DNA from: Caballeronia sp. SEWSISQ10-4 2
Lineage (GTDB): Bacteria; Pseudomonadota; Gammaproteobacteria; Burkholderiales; Burkholderiaceae
DNA: 64,000 nt
Direction: 5' to 3'
Assembly (NCBI RefSeq): GCF_030464885.1
Contig: NZ_JALPRJ010000035.1
Span: 31,288 to 95,287 of the forward strand
The translations under genes were made by a program, and so were the position numbers. Within the stretch, counting starts at the first letter, position 1, and each line of letters starts with the position of its first letter. The notes under the pieces are model-generated. The model did not search any database and was not told where the DNA came from. It saw only the letters and a list, made by a program, of their open reading frames with translations. Shown here piece by piece: positions 54,613 through 62,576 of this stretch.

Positions 54613-54998
54613 TTGGTAGTGTGGTTTATCGCGTAAATCGGCTTGCGCTGATTTACGCGAGCAGTAAATGTTTTCGCGGAGCTTCGGTTCCCGGTTGCGG
54701 TAGTCGCTTTTATTGAACGGCTCCGCTACCACCAGCATTGCACCTGTCTGCCTCTGCTTGCATCTGTTTGCACTTCCACTTTAGTCCGCTTTAGTCCCTC
54801 TGCAATCTCCTGCAACTCGCTGCCACACGTCGCGATCTAGCTTCGAACGCTAATTGTTCGTTGCCGCGCTTGTGATTTCGGCTGCTTCCTGCTGTTTTTC
54901 TGCTGTTTCCTCTGCGAATTTTTAGGCCCTGTGCCAATCATCAACGCGTCCTGACAATCAATGTTTGTCGGACCAGCGTTTGTTCGTGTGTACCAATC
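54613..54998. other. Intergenic region after cspA
   Basis: This 386-base stretch contains the inverted repeat at 54630-54659 and a pyrimidine-rich low-complexity run with repeated CTGC and CTTTAGTCC units (about 54735-54830). No convincing gene is present. The promoter of the 74-residue protein should lie near its end. Confidence 0.4.
54630..54659. repeat. 10-bp inverted repeat after cspA
   Basis: CGCGTAAATC and GATTTACGCG face each other across a 10-base loop, starting 18 bases after the cspA stop. It lacks a T run, so it is more likely an mRNA-stabilising hairpin or regulator site than a simple terminator. Confidence 0.5.
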
Positions 54999-55223
54999 AT
55001 GCATAACTCTAATATTTACCAGTACAACGGCTATAAAGTTGTTCCCTCTGCACATCGTCTGCCGGATGGATCGTTTGCGTCTAACCTTTTGCTTGAGCGC
55101 AATAGCGGCAGCGAAAAGGGCAACCGTTATCAGTTCCACGTTCTCGACTATTTCAAGAACGAAGCGCAAGCGCTCGGACATTCACGCAAGTGGGCCCGGC
55201 ACTGGGTCGACACCCGCGGCTGA
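54999..55223 (+). CDS. Small hypothetical protein, YNGYK type
   Basis: A 74-residue protein beginning MHNSNIYQYNGYKVVPSAHR. The Y-N-G-Y strand, the strand SFASNLLLERNS and the final helix NEAQALGHSRKWARHWVDTRG give an order similar to the three small proteins upstream of cspA. It looks like a beta-hairpin plus helix fold with a basic end. Function unknown; cold or general stress is a guess from position only. Confidence 0.7.
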   Translation: MHNSNIYQYNGYKVVPSAHRLPDGSFASNLLLERNSGSEKGNRYQFHVLDYFKNEAQALGHSRKWARHWVDTRG

Positions 55224-55706
55224 TTGCGCGCAGCGGGTCGGTATTCGACCCATCCAAACGGCTTGCTGCCCAAAAGCAGAGTCGAGACATCCGTTTTTCT
55301 TAAGTTCGATCCAGTCGACTTTTCTACTGTAGTTCCCAGACACGCGCGGTAAGCGCGATGTTCCGCCGGCGTACCAAAAGGTGCGCCGTTTTCATTTCCG
55401 GCTGACCATGCTGGACAAAGCTGACGGAGCTACCCTGCATACTTGCGCTGCTTTTCGCGCCTCACAGATGCGCTTCTTTAGTTATCCCGTCTTTTATACG
55501 CTCACCGCGTTACCGCCTGGCTTTCTGATGAAGCCGTCGATCAGATACCGCTTCGTGCTGCAAACAAGTATTTTTAGCTGGTCTCGTCGCGCTGCATAAG
55601 TGTCTTCATCTCTTTCTAATGCCGCGGATTTGCGGTATTCCTGTCGGGCAGGCACGCGTACCCCAGCAGCGCGCTCATCCGAAATCCACAGGAACCGGAG
55701 CCGTCG
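55224..55706. other. Intergenic region before the DUF4126 gene
   Basis: This 483-base stretch contains an open frame of 72 codons at 55381-55599 with no recognisable features or Shine-Dalgarno sequence; it was not called. Nothing else was recognised. Confidence 0.3.
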
Positions 55707-56171
55707 ATGTCCTTATATCTTCTTGCCCTGCTGATCGGCGTTGTAGCCGGCCTCCGCGCGATGACCGCGCCCGCCGCCGTAAGCTGGGCTGCGCATCTCG
55801 GCTGGCTGCCCTTGCAGCACACGCCGCTAGCGTTCCTCGGTGCAACCGTCACGCCTTATATCCTGACCGTGCTCGCCATTGGCGAGCTGATCACCGACCA
55901 ACTGCCGAAAACCCCCAGCCGCAAGGTGCCGATGCAGTTCGGCGCTCGGCTCGTGACCGGCGGGGTGAGCGGCGCCGCGTTGGGTGCAGCGGCGGGCTCA
56001 ATGCTGGGCGGTGCGGTGGCAGCGCTGATCGGCGCTGTCGTCGGCACGCTGGGCGGTGCGAGCGCCCGTGGTGCGCTGGCTCGCGCGATGGGCCGCGATC
56101 TGCCGGCGGCGCTGATAGAAGATGTCGTGGCGGTTGGCGGCGCTGCGCTGATCATCATGGCGTTGGCTTGA
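55707..56171 (+). CDS. DUF4126 family membrane protein
   Basis: A 154-residue inner-membrane protein with about four hydrophobic segments and a glycine/alanine-rich middle (GAALGAAAGSMLGGAVAALIGAVVGTLGG). The opening LIGVVAGLRAMTAPAAVSWAAHLGWL and the segment ELITDQLPKTPSR match what I recall of DUF4126. GGAG precedes the ATG. Function unknown. It faces the receiver-protein gene at 56210. Confidence 0.75.
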   Translation: MSLYLLALLIGVVAGLRAMTAPAAVSWAAHLGWLPLQHTPLAFLGATVTPYILTVLAIGELITDQLPKTPSRKVPMQFGARLVTGGVSGAALGAAAGSMLGGAVAALIGAVVGTLGGASARGALARAMGRDLPAALIEDVVAVGGAALIIMALA

Positions 56172-56185
56172 GCTTGCCTGTCAGT

Positions 56186-56203
56186 GTCGACGTCGGCGTC
56201 GAC
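56186..56203. terminator. Small hairpin between convergent genes
   Basis: GTCGACG pairs with CGTCGAC around TCGG, followed on the plus strand by CTGATTT. It lies between the converging DUF4126 and receiver genes and may be a weak bidirectional terminator. Confidence 0.4.
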
Positions 56204-56209
56204 CTGATT

Positions 56210-56671
56210 TCAGTACTGGCGCCGCTGCGGTATCGAAAAGTACGTGGTGAGCATTTCGGCCAGGCGCCAGGTGGCGCAGGGCCGCCGGCAGTGGGCGTCG
56301 AAGCCTGCATCTTTCAGGGTTTCGATCGGATCGGCTGGCCAGATATTGCTGATCGCCACCAACAACCGGCCGGTGATATCGGCGTCGGGGCGTAGCGCAT
56401 TGATGAAGGCATAGCCGGATTCGCTGTCGAGTCGCGTGTCCAGTATCAATGCCTGAGGTTTCCAGTTCTGCAGTAACGAACGCGCCGATTTCAGGCTCTG
56501 GGTGTGCATGACCTGCAACCCGGTCAGCCGCAGCAGCGCGGCAAGCGATTCACCGATCAATTTATCCTGATGGGCGATCAGTACCCGCGGTGAGCCTATC
56601 GGCATGCGTGCCTGCTTGCCGCTCCACAGTGCAAAGTGTCGCTCGTCATCCGTGCCTAAACGATTGCTCAT
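56210..56671 (-). CDS. Single-domain receiver protein with degenerate active site
   Basis: A 153-residue response-regulator receiver domain without an output domain. The phosphoacceptor D78 (LILDTRL) is present, but the usual acidic pair before helix 1 is replaced: RVLIAHQDKLIGES has His34-Gln35 where DD or ED is expected. The switch lysine position reads RRP (Arg130) instead of KP. It may be phosphorylated poorly or act as a pseudo-receiver. It is divergent from the LuxR-type regulator gene with a 262-base gap. Confidence 0.8.
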   Translation of the reverse strand: MSNRLGTDDERHFALWSGKQARMPIGSPRVLIAHQDKLIGESLAALLRLTGLQVMHTQSLKSARSLLQNWKPQALILDTRLDSESGYAFINALRPDADITGRLLVAISNIWPADPIETLKDAGFDAHCRRPCATWRLAEMLTTYFSIPQRRQY

Positions 56672-56896
56672 TGTGTCCTCCTCCTGGTTCTATGTGACTG
56701 GGTGGGGCGCCGGAGCCGTATGACCTCCATTGACGGCTGCTTCGAGTCCGGCGTTGGGAGTGCTGCGGAATCGATGACGCAGTGTCGCGGTTAAGCATTT
56801 GCCGCAAAACCCGGTTGAGGAGGGGAACCCCGCGGTTTTTTCGGGGGGGCCGCAGACCCTCCTTCGTATCCCTGCTAAAGGGGGGGTGGCGGCACC

Positions 56897-56908
56897 CCGA
56901 CATGTCGG
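56897..56908. promoter_or_regulatory. 12-bp palindrome CCGACATGTCGG
   Basis: A perfect palindrome lies 26 bases before the start of the LuxR-type regulator gene, in the region shared with the divergent receiver gene. It may be a regulator binding site. Confidence 0.4.
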
Positions 56909-56933
56909 TACTATCAGGATGTGATTTACGGGA

Positions 56934-57647
56934 ATGGCAATGGAAAACGGGAATTTCAAAACGGTGCTGCTGGTCGAGGATGAGGGGCTCACGAGAAGCG
57001 CCATGAAAAGCCTGATCCTTGCCAATGAACCGTTGCTCGATATCGATGAGGCCGACGGCTTCGAACAGGCCACGGAGAAGCTCTCCGCGTGCTCGTACGA
57101 TCTCGTCTTCCTCGACTATCAATTACGGGGCAATTCCACGGGACTCGATCTGCTGCACTGGATCGGGGAGCAGGAGCACGAGGTACAGACCATCATGCTG
57201 TCCGCACAAGACGACCGCGATACGGTGCTGGAATGCATCAAGAGCGGCGCATGCGGCTTTATTTCGAAGGCGAGTGAGCAAGGGGCGGGTGTGTTCCGCG
57301 AGGCTCTCAAGACGATTCTGAGCGGCCGCGTGTACCTGCCCAATAGCGTGCTGGGAAAGGGCGGTCACAGCCCTAAGCCGGTGTCGACGCATTCCGGCGT
57401 GACGGTCGAGTCTCTGAACTTGCCGCCGCGCCTGACCGAGACACTGCGCTATTTGCTGCAGGGTTTGTCGAACAAGGCAATTGCTAGAAAGATGAATATC
57501 AGCGAGAACACCGCAAAGGAGTATTCAAGCGATCTCCTCGCGCGGTTTCACGTGACGCGGCGGACGTTCCTGATCGTGGAAATGGCGCGGCGGGGAATCG
57601 AGATGCCGATGGGGAATGCGGCGGTGGCTGTGGCGGCGCCGCGGTAA
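56934..57647 (+). CDS. Response regulator, NarL/LuxR family
   Basis: A 237-residue regulator. The receiver domain is complete: E15/D16, phosphoacceptor D61 (VFLDYQLRG), S90 and K112 (FISKAS). A LuxR-type helix-turn-helix covers about residues 163-228 (LPPRLTETLRYLLQGLSNKAIARKMNISENTAKEYSSDLLARF). A second ATG two codons later (56940) is possible. The hybrid histidine kinase encoded convergently at 59754 is its likely partner. Confidence 0.92.
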   Translation: MAMENGNFKTVLLVEDEGLTRSAMKSLILANEPLLDIDEADGFEQATEKLSACSYDLVFLDYQLRGNSTGLDLLHWIGEQEHEVQTIMLSAQDDRDTVLECIKSGACGFISKASEQGAGVFREALKTILSGRVYLPNSVLGKGGHSPKPVSTHSGVTVESLNLPPRLTETLRYLLQGLSNKAIARKMNISENTAKEYSSDLLARFHVTRRTFLIVEMARRGIEMPMGNAAVAVAAPR

Positions 57648-57690
57648 GTTGGCTGGACCTGAGAGATTTTATAAAAAAGAAGGATGGGTG

Positions 57691-57713
57691 GGGGCAGGAT
57701 TCATCGCTGCCCC
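57691..57713 (-). terminator. Hairpin after the histidine kinase gene
   Basis: GGGGCAG pairs with CTGCCCC around a nine-base loop. On the minus strand a T-rich stretch (CTTCTTTTTTAT) follows about ten bases later, so it is a plausible but not ideal terminator between convergent genes. Confidence 0.45.
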
Positions 57714-57726
57714 GGGAACAACTTTG

Positions 57727-59754
57727 TCAACACGGCCTCGCAGTATCGCCCACCGAACGGCCCGATATCAGCGACGCAATCTGCCTGCGCAATTCGGCGG
57801 GACTAACCGGTTTGCTCAGCACGTCGTGGTCGCATGCCAGCGGCACGATGGTCGCGGCAGGTTCGCCGGTCACGACCAGGCACGGACAGCGCCGGCCGAG
57901 TTTCGTCGCACCGAGCATGGCCACGTCGCGTGCTGTTTTCGAATCGCGCAAACGGAAATCCGTGATGATGAGATCCGGATAACGCTCGATGGTGTTCAGC
58001 GTCTCCTCGAACTCCTCGAAGCTGCCCGCGGAGTCAAACAGCATGCCCCATTGCACGAGTAACGCTTCCGTCGATGCCCGCACGAGGCTATCGTCCTCTA
58101 CCAGCAACGCATAGAGCCCATCTAGCGGCACGGTCTGCAAATCGGATGTCTCGCCTCGTGAACGCGGAGCGGTTTCGCCGAGAGGCGAACCGCAAATAGG
58201 CATTTCGAGCGAGAACCGCGAACCGCGTCCTTCCGTCGATTTCAGCTCGATCCGATGCTCTTCCAGAATGGACACCACGGCGTTCACGATCGACAAGCCG
58301 AGGCCCAGTCCCCGGTCGTTGTCCTGCTCGGCATTGCCGACCTGGAAGAACGGCTGGAAGATCGAGTCCCAATGTTCCGGTGCAATGCCAATGCCGTTGT
58401 CCACCACGTCAATGCGCGTTCGCGTGGCCGAGCGCACCACGCCCACGATCACCACGGGCTCGGCTTTCTTGCTGGCATCGGCATAACGAATGCCGTTCGA
58501 CACCAGGTTCACGATCGCCCGCCCGAGCCAGTGCGCGTCGCTGCGTACATACACGGGCGCCTCGGGCATGCGCAGCCGCAGCTCCACGCCGTGCATGGCC
58601 GCAAGCGGGCGCAATTGTTCGGCGGCTTCGAGCACGGCTGTCTTGAGATCGAACACGTGATAACGCGGCACGACGCGGCCCGATTCGAGCCGCGACAAAT
58701 CCAGCACCGCGTTCAGGAAGCGTGCGAGGATCACCGACGAACGGCCGGATTCATCGATCAGCCGGGCGGCTTCGGTTACGTCGTCGTGATGCAGCGCTTC
58801 GGCCGCAGCCTGCAGGAAAAGATTGAGCGCGTGCATGGGTTGCCGCAAATCGTGCGTGGCGGCCGCGAGGAAATTCGACTTCTCCTTGCTCGCGGTTTCC
58901 GCCGCGAGCATCTGCTGCTCCTTTAACGCGAGCAATGCGTTGGTCTTGGTCTCCTGATCTTTCTTCGACGCCAGCAGATCCAGGTTCTTTCTTTCCAGTT
59001 GAACGTTTGCGGTAAGGAGCTCGTTATTGAGCACACCGAGCGCACGTTCCGCGGCGAAGCGTTCACGCGATACCCGTTCCGCGTGCACACACACGCCGTG
59101 ACCGATCACGACCACGTTGAAGAGATAAAACAGGCCCATGAAGAAGTCTTCGGGCGAAAGAATCCTGATGGTGATCTGCAGCAGGATGATCGATGAAAAC
59201 GTGACCACCGCGGCCGTCAGCGCAACCCTCGACTTCAGATAGAAGAAGCCGAACTGGAAGAAAAATACCAGGTAGAGCCCGACGAAATACCACGTGTAAT
59301 TGAATGGCCCCGGCGACAAGGCCACCAGCAGGAGCAGTATCAAATTGCAGCCGTAGACGCCGGTGAGGATCACGCGTTGCGATGCGGCATGAGATGCGAA
59401 CGAGGCCCTCAAGGTCAGGCTGCCGACGAACATCAGCAGCACGATCCCGGCTACCCGCAGCGCCATGATCTCCATGAAGACGGGCGCAAGCACGGCGTTT
59501 TCGCGCCCGAAATTGAAGTCGTACCAGAGAAAGCAGACCCACACGGTCAGCGCGAGAAGCGCTGACGCGCGGCGGAACGCGCAGAAGCGGCGGCTATGGT
59601 CTTCGAGGAATTGGGCTTCGAATGCGGCTTCAGGGAAGGGCTTGGGAATGGAGAGATTGTGTACCAGGCTCAGGCCCGCATCGCGCGCGGACGAGGCGAA
59701 GTCCCGCGACGGCTTGGGCGCGGCGATGTCGGCAATATGCTCCGGAACGTCCAT
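57727..59754 (-). CDS. Hybrid sensor histidine kinase with receiver domain
   Basis: A 675-residue membrane kinase. About six helices occupy residues 62-225, then a coiled coil (230-295), the HisKA domain with phosphorylated H301 (FLAAATHDLRQPMHALNLFLQ), and an HATPase domain with N, G1 (VVDNGIGIAPEHW), F and G2 (RGLGLGLSI) boxes. A C-terminal receiver (about 555-665) has LLVEDDSL, the acceptor Asp in LIITDFRL and SKP. The sensor part has no recognised ligand domain. It lies next to two receiver-protein genes. Confidence 0.93.
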   Translation of the reverse strand: MDVPEHIADIAAPKPSRDFASSARDAGLSLVHNLSIPKPFPEAAFEAQFLEDHSRRFCAFRRASALLALTVWVCFLWYDFNFGRENAVLAPVFMEIMALRVAGIVLLMFVGSLTLRASFASHAASQRVILTGVYGCNLILLLLVALSPGPFNYTWYFVGLYLVFFFQFGFFYLKSRVALTAAVVTFSSIILLQITIRILSPEDFFMGLFYLFNVVVIGHGVCVHAERVSRERFAAERALGVLNNELLTANVQLERKNLDLLASKKDQETKTNALLALKEQQMLAAETASKEKSNFLAAATHDLRQPMHALNLFLQAAAEALHHDDVTEAARLIDESGRSSVILARFLNAVLDLSRLESGRVVPRYHVFDLKTAVLEAAEQLRPLAAMHGVELRLRMPEAPVYVRSDAHWLGRAIVNLVSNGIRYADASKKAEPVVIVGVVRSATRTRIDVVDNGIGIAPEHWDSIFQPFFQVGNAEQDNDRGLGLGLSIVNAVVSILEEHRIELKSTEGRGSRFSLEMPICGSPLGETAPRSRGETSDLQTVPLDGLYALLVEDDSLVRASTEALLVQWGMLFDSAGSFEEFEETLNTIERYPDLIITDFRLRDSKTARDVAMLGATKLGRRCPCLVVTGEPAATIVPLACDHDVLSKPVSPAELRRQIASLISGRSVGDTARPC

Positions 59755-59930
59755 GATTCGCTCACTCGAAAAAGGGCGTGATCGATTACTTTAGCTGACC
59801 GCGCGCCTGAAGCAAACATCGTTTTTACAAAGTATCTCGATTCCTTACCTTTCATGGCTGCGTGTCATGGGCCTGATGACTGGCGTGCGCTCGCCGATGA
59901 CGGCTTGCCGCGCTACGCTGGCTCTCACGC

Positions 59931-59956
59931 ATACCAGACAGCGATCGGTCTGGTAT
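59931..59956. promoter_or_regulatory. 26-bp inverted repeat upstream of the SDR gene
   Basis: ATACCAGAC (59931-59939) and GTCTGGTAT (59948-59956) are perfect inverted arms, eight bases apart, ending 31 bases before the SDR start. This is a typical TetR- or MarR-type operator shape. No such regulator gene is adjacent. Confidence 0.6.
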
Positions 59957-59987
59957 TGATTTGTCTGATCTTTAAGGACACCGCTAT

Positions 59988-60761
59988 ATGTCACGCATTT
60001 TCATTACCGGGTCAGCCGATGGCCTTGGGCAAATGGCCGCCCGGCTGCTTGTCGCGCAGGGGCATCGGGTGGTGCTGCATGCCCGCAATCCTGCGCGCGC
60101 GCACGAAGCGATGCAAGCGGTACCAGGGGCGGAAGCCTCGGTGTCCGGCGATCTGTCGAGCATCGAGGAGACACGCGGCGTGGTCGACCAAGTGAACCGG
60201 CTTGGGCACTTCGACGCCGTGATCCATAACGCCGGGGCGGGGTATCGCGAGCCGCGGCGCATCGAGACTGTGGATGGCTTGCCGCACGTCTTTGCCATCA
60301 ACACGCTCGCACCCTACGTCCTGACCGCGTTGATCGATAAACCAGAACGCCTGGTCTATCTCAGCTCGGGCCTGCATGAAAGCGGCGATGCCAGTCTCGA
60401 CGATCTCCTCTGGAAACAGCGGTCGTGGCAGGGCGCAAGCGCCTATTCCGATTCGAAATTGCACGACATCTTGCTCGCGTTCGGCGTGGCTCGCCGCTGG
60501 CCTGGTGTGTTGTCCAACGCAGTGCATCCCGGCTGGGTGCCGACCAAAATGGGCGGCGCGGGTGCACCCGATGACCTGGAGGCCTCGCCGCAGACGCAAG
60601 CCTGGCTCGCCGTCAGCAACGACCCTGCCGCAAGCGTGACGGGCGAATATTTCTTCCATATGAAACCGCACAAGCCGAGCGCGGCCGCCCGCGATACGGG
60701 CCTGCAAGAGCGGTTGATCGAGGCGTGTGAGCGCTTGTCGGGGATCCGGCTGCCCGAGTGA
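59988..60761 (+). CDS. Short-chain dehydrogenase/reductase
   Basis: A 257-residue cytosolic NAD(P)-dependent reductase. The coenzyme loop is TGSADGLG (residues 7-14), with HAR near residue 31 favouring NADPH. HNAGAG lies at 80-85, and the catalytic residues are S126/S127, Y153 and K157 (AYSDSK). AAGGA precedes the ATG. The substrate is unknown. A strong inverted repeat just upstream suggests inducible control. Confidence 0.9.
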   Translation: MSRIFITGSADGLGQMAARLLVAQGHRVVLHARNPARAHEAMQAVPGAEASVSGDLSSIEETRGVVDQVNRLGHFDAVIHNAGAGYREPRRIETVDGLPHVFAINTLAPYVLTALIDKPERLVYLSSGLHESGDASLDDLLWKQRSWQGASAYSDSKLHDILLAFGVARRWPGVLSNAVHPGWVPTKMGGAGAPDDLEASPQTQAWLAVSNDPAASVTGEYFFHMKPHKPSAAARDTGLQERLIEACERLSGIRLPE

Positions 60762-60786
60762 GGGAGCGCGAGGTGAGCGCCCCGGC

Positions 60787-61170
60787 TTAAATCAACTCGG
60801 AGATCTCGATCAGGTTCAGATCGGGATCGCGGGCATAGATCGACCGGATTTTCTGCGTGGCGCCGGTACGCTCGACCGGCCCTTCAATGATTGGCCACTC
60901 GCACTGCTTCAGGTGCGCGATTACCTTGTCCAGCGGCACGGCCGCGATGAAACACAGGTCGAGCGCGCCCGGCACCGGCACATGCGCCTTCGGCTCGAAC
61001 TCCTTGCCGCGCACATGCACGTTTATTTTCTGGTTACCGAAGCGGAAAGCAGTCCGCCCCGCGCCGAAGGTTTCGAGCTTCATCTGCAGGACTTCGGTGT
61101 AGAAATGGCGGGTCGCCGCTTCGTCGATGCAAGTCAGCACGAGGTGATCCAGGTGATCGACGATGGCCAC
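60787..61170 (-). CDS. VOC family protein (glyoxalase-like)
   Basis: A 127-residue protein of the vicinal-oxygen-chelate fold. It starts MAIVDHLDHLVLTCIDEAATRHFYTEVLQMKLETFG and ends SIYARDPDLNLIEISE, with the metal-ligand positions His and Glu of this family. It probably acts as a metal-dependent isomerase, hydrolase or dioxygenase; the substrate is unknown. It starts one base after the stop of the lyase gene, so the two form one operon. Confidence 0.88.
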   Translation of the reverse strand: MAIVDHLDHLVLTCIDEAATRHFYTEVLQMKLETFGAGRTAFRFGNQKINVHVRGKEFEPKAHVPVPGALDLCFIAAVPLDKVIAHLKQCEWPIIEGPVERTGATQKIRSIYARDPDLNLIEISELI

Positions 61171-61171
61171 G

Positions 61172-62134
61172 TCAGGCTCCTTCTTTTGCGAACGCTTGTT
61201 GTGCGGGTGCGCCGCTTATATCCATTGGCGGTGCGTCGTGCAGGTCGAGCCTGCGGCCCGCCTTGAGGATCTGGCTCGGCACGTCATGGCCGATGAGCCC
61301 GGGTAACAGCGCCGATGCGTCGAGCGCCGCGGTGAGATCGACGCCGGTGTCGTAGCCGTCCAGTTCCAGCATATGTACCAGTTCTTCCGTACATACGTTG
61401 CCGGTGGCGCCGGGTGCGTACGGACAGCCGCCGATGCCGCCAAGCGATGCATCGAAACGATCGATGCCCGCGTCCAGCGCCGCCAGCGTATTGGCGAGCG
61501 CCATGCCGCGCGTATTGTGGAAGTGCAGCGTGAGTTCGAGTTCGGGGAAGGCATGACGCACACGCTCGCACAGTGCGTTCACTTGCGACGGATACGCCAT
61601 GCCGGTGGTGTCGCAGAGTGTCACGCCATGCGCGCCGAGCGTGGCGAAGCGCTCGGTCCAGCACAGCACTTCTTCCACCGCGACGTCGCCTTCCATCGGG
61701 CATCCCATCGAGGTGGACAGCGATACGTTGATCGCCACCGGCGTTGCTTTCACTACGCCGATCACCTCGCGCAATTGCGCGAACGATTGCTCGCGGCTCA
61801 TGCGCAGATTGGCGCGGTTGTGGGTCTCACTCACCGACATCACGAGGTTGACTTCATCGATGCCGCACGACAACGCGCGTTCCGCCCCGCGCACATTCGG
61901 CACGAGCACGGTGTATATCACGCCCTGACGGCGCGCGATGCCATGCATCACGGCTTCGGCGTCGCGCAACGCGGGAATGGCTTTTGGCGATGTAAAGGAA
62001 GTCACCTCGATCTTGGCGAAACCGCATGCGCTCAAGGCATCGATCAGCGCGATCTTCGCGTCGGTATCGACGAATTGTTTTTCGTTCTGAAAGCCGTCGC
62101 GGGTCGCGACTTCCTGGATGTACAGGCGTTTCAT
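61172..62134 (-). CDS. mvaB: Hydroxymethylglutaryl-CoA lyase family enzyme
   Basis: A 320-residue DRE-TIM metallolyase that splits HMG-CoA or a similar 3-hydroxyacyl-CoA to acetoacetate (or a keto acid) and acetyl-CoA. R12-D13 in EVATRDGFQNE, the metal histidines in HFHNTRG (H204, H206) and the catalytic cysteine C237 in GGIGGCPYAPGATGN are all present. GAGGAG before the ATG at 62134 settles the start. A citramalyl-CoA lyase-like role is possible. It is coupled to the VOC gene. Confidence 0.88.
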   Translation of the reverse strand: MKRLYIQEVATRDGFQNEKQFVDTDAKIALIDALSACGFAKIEVTSFTSPKAIPALRDAEAVMHGIARRQGVIYTVLVPNVRGAERALSCGIDEVNLVMSVSETHNRANLRMSREQSFAQLREVIGVVKATPVAINVSLSTSMGCPMEGDVAVEEVLCWTERFATLGAHGVTLCDTTGMAYPSQVNALCERVRHAFPELELTLHFHNTRGMALANTLAALDAGIDRFDASLGGIGGCPYAPGATGNVCTEELVHMLELDGYDTGVDLTAALDASALLPGLIGHDVPSQILKAGRRLDLHDAPPMDISGAPAQQAFAKEGA

Positions 62135-62576
62135 GGAGCTCCTCATGTCGAGTGATGACGCGCTAGACGGACATGATGAACCTGCGTTGGCGGGCTGAAA
62201 ATCGCTGGATTTTCCACGACCGTTTCCAAATTGGAAAGGCTCCTCAAGATCCGCGAGCACCTGCACGCCAAAAGCTCTTTCATTCCTGCTGCGGGTCCCA
62301 TAGCGAGCCGGTATCGATGACACGCGAAGGCGTATTGCACGCAGATTTTTCAAATGGTAGGCGGTGCGCCATTCGTTAGGATCGCTGTGTTCGTGTCTGC
62401 TCTTATTGGATTGTTATCGGATTCATGTCGTTTCGGTCCTAGCACTATGACGCGATTGTTCTAGGAACGGGAGTTATGGTCGCATCTACTCAAAGGGACT
62501 TATCCAGCGCGTTTCCGGTGTGCCGGCTCGCTAAAAAACCATCCTGCAACACCGTTCCTTTCCCGGGAGTCATCGA
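62135..62576. other. Divergent intergenic region before the MFS gene
   Basis: This 442-base stretch should carry the promoters of the lyase operon and of the MFS gene. It contains an inverted pair TCCTAG (62437-62442) and CTAGGA (62461-62466). No coding sequence was recognised. Confidence 0.35.

Noticed and set aside
54837..55181. A 114-codon minus-strand frame after cspA
   Set aside because: Its C-terminal part is Lys/Gln/Arg low-complexity sequence from a pyrimidine-rich tract, and it overlaps a better small gene on the plus strand.
55381..55599. A 72-codon plus-strand frame before the DUF4126 gene
   Set aside because: No Shine-Dalgarno sequence, no known motif and no context support.
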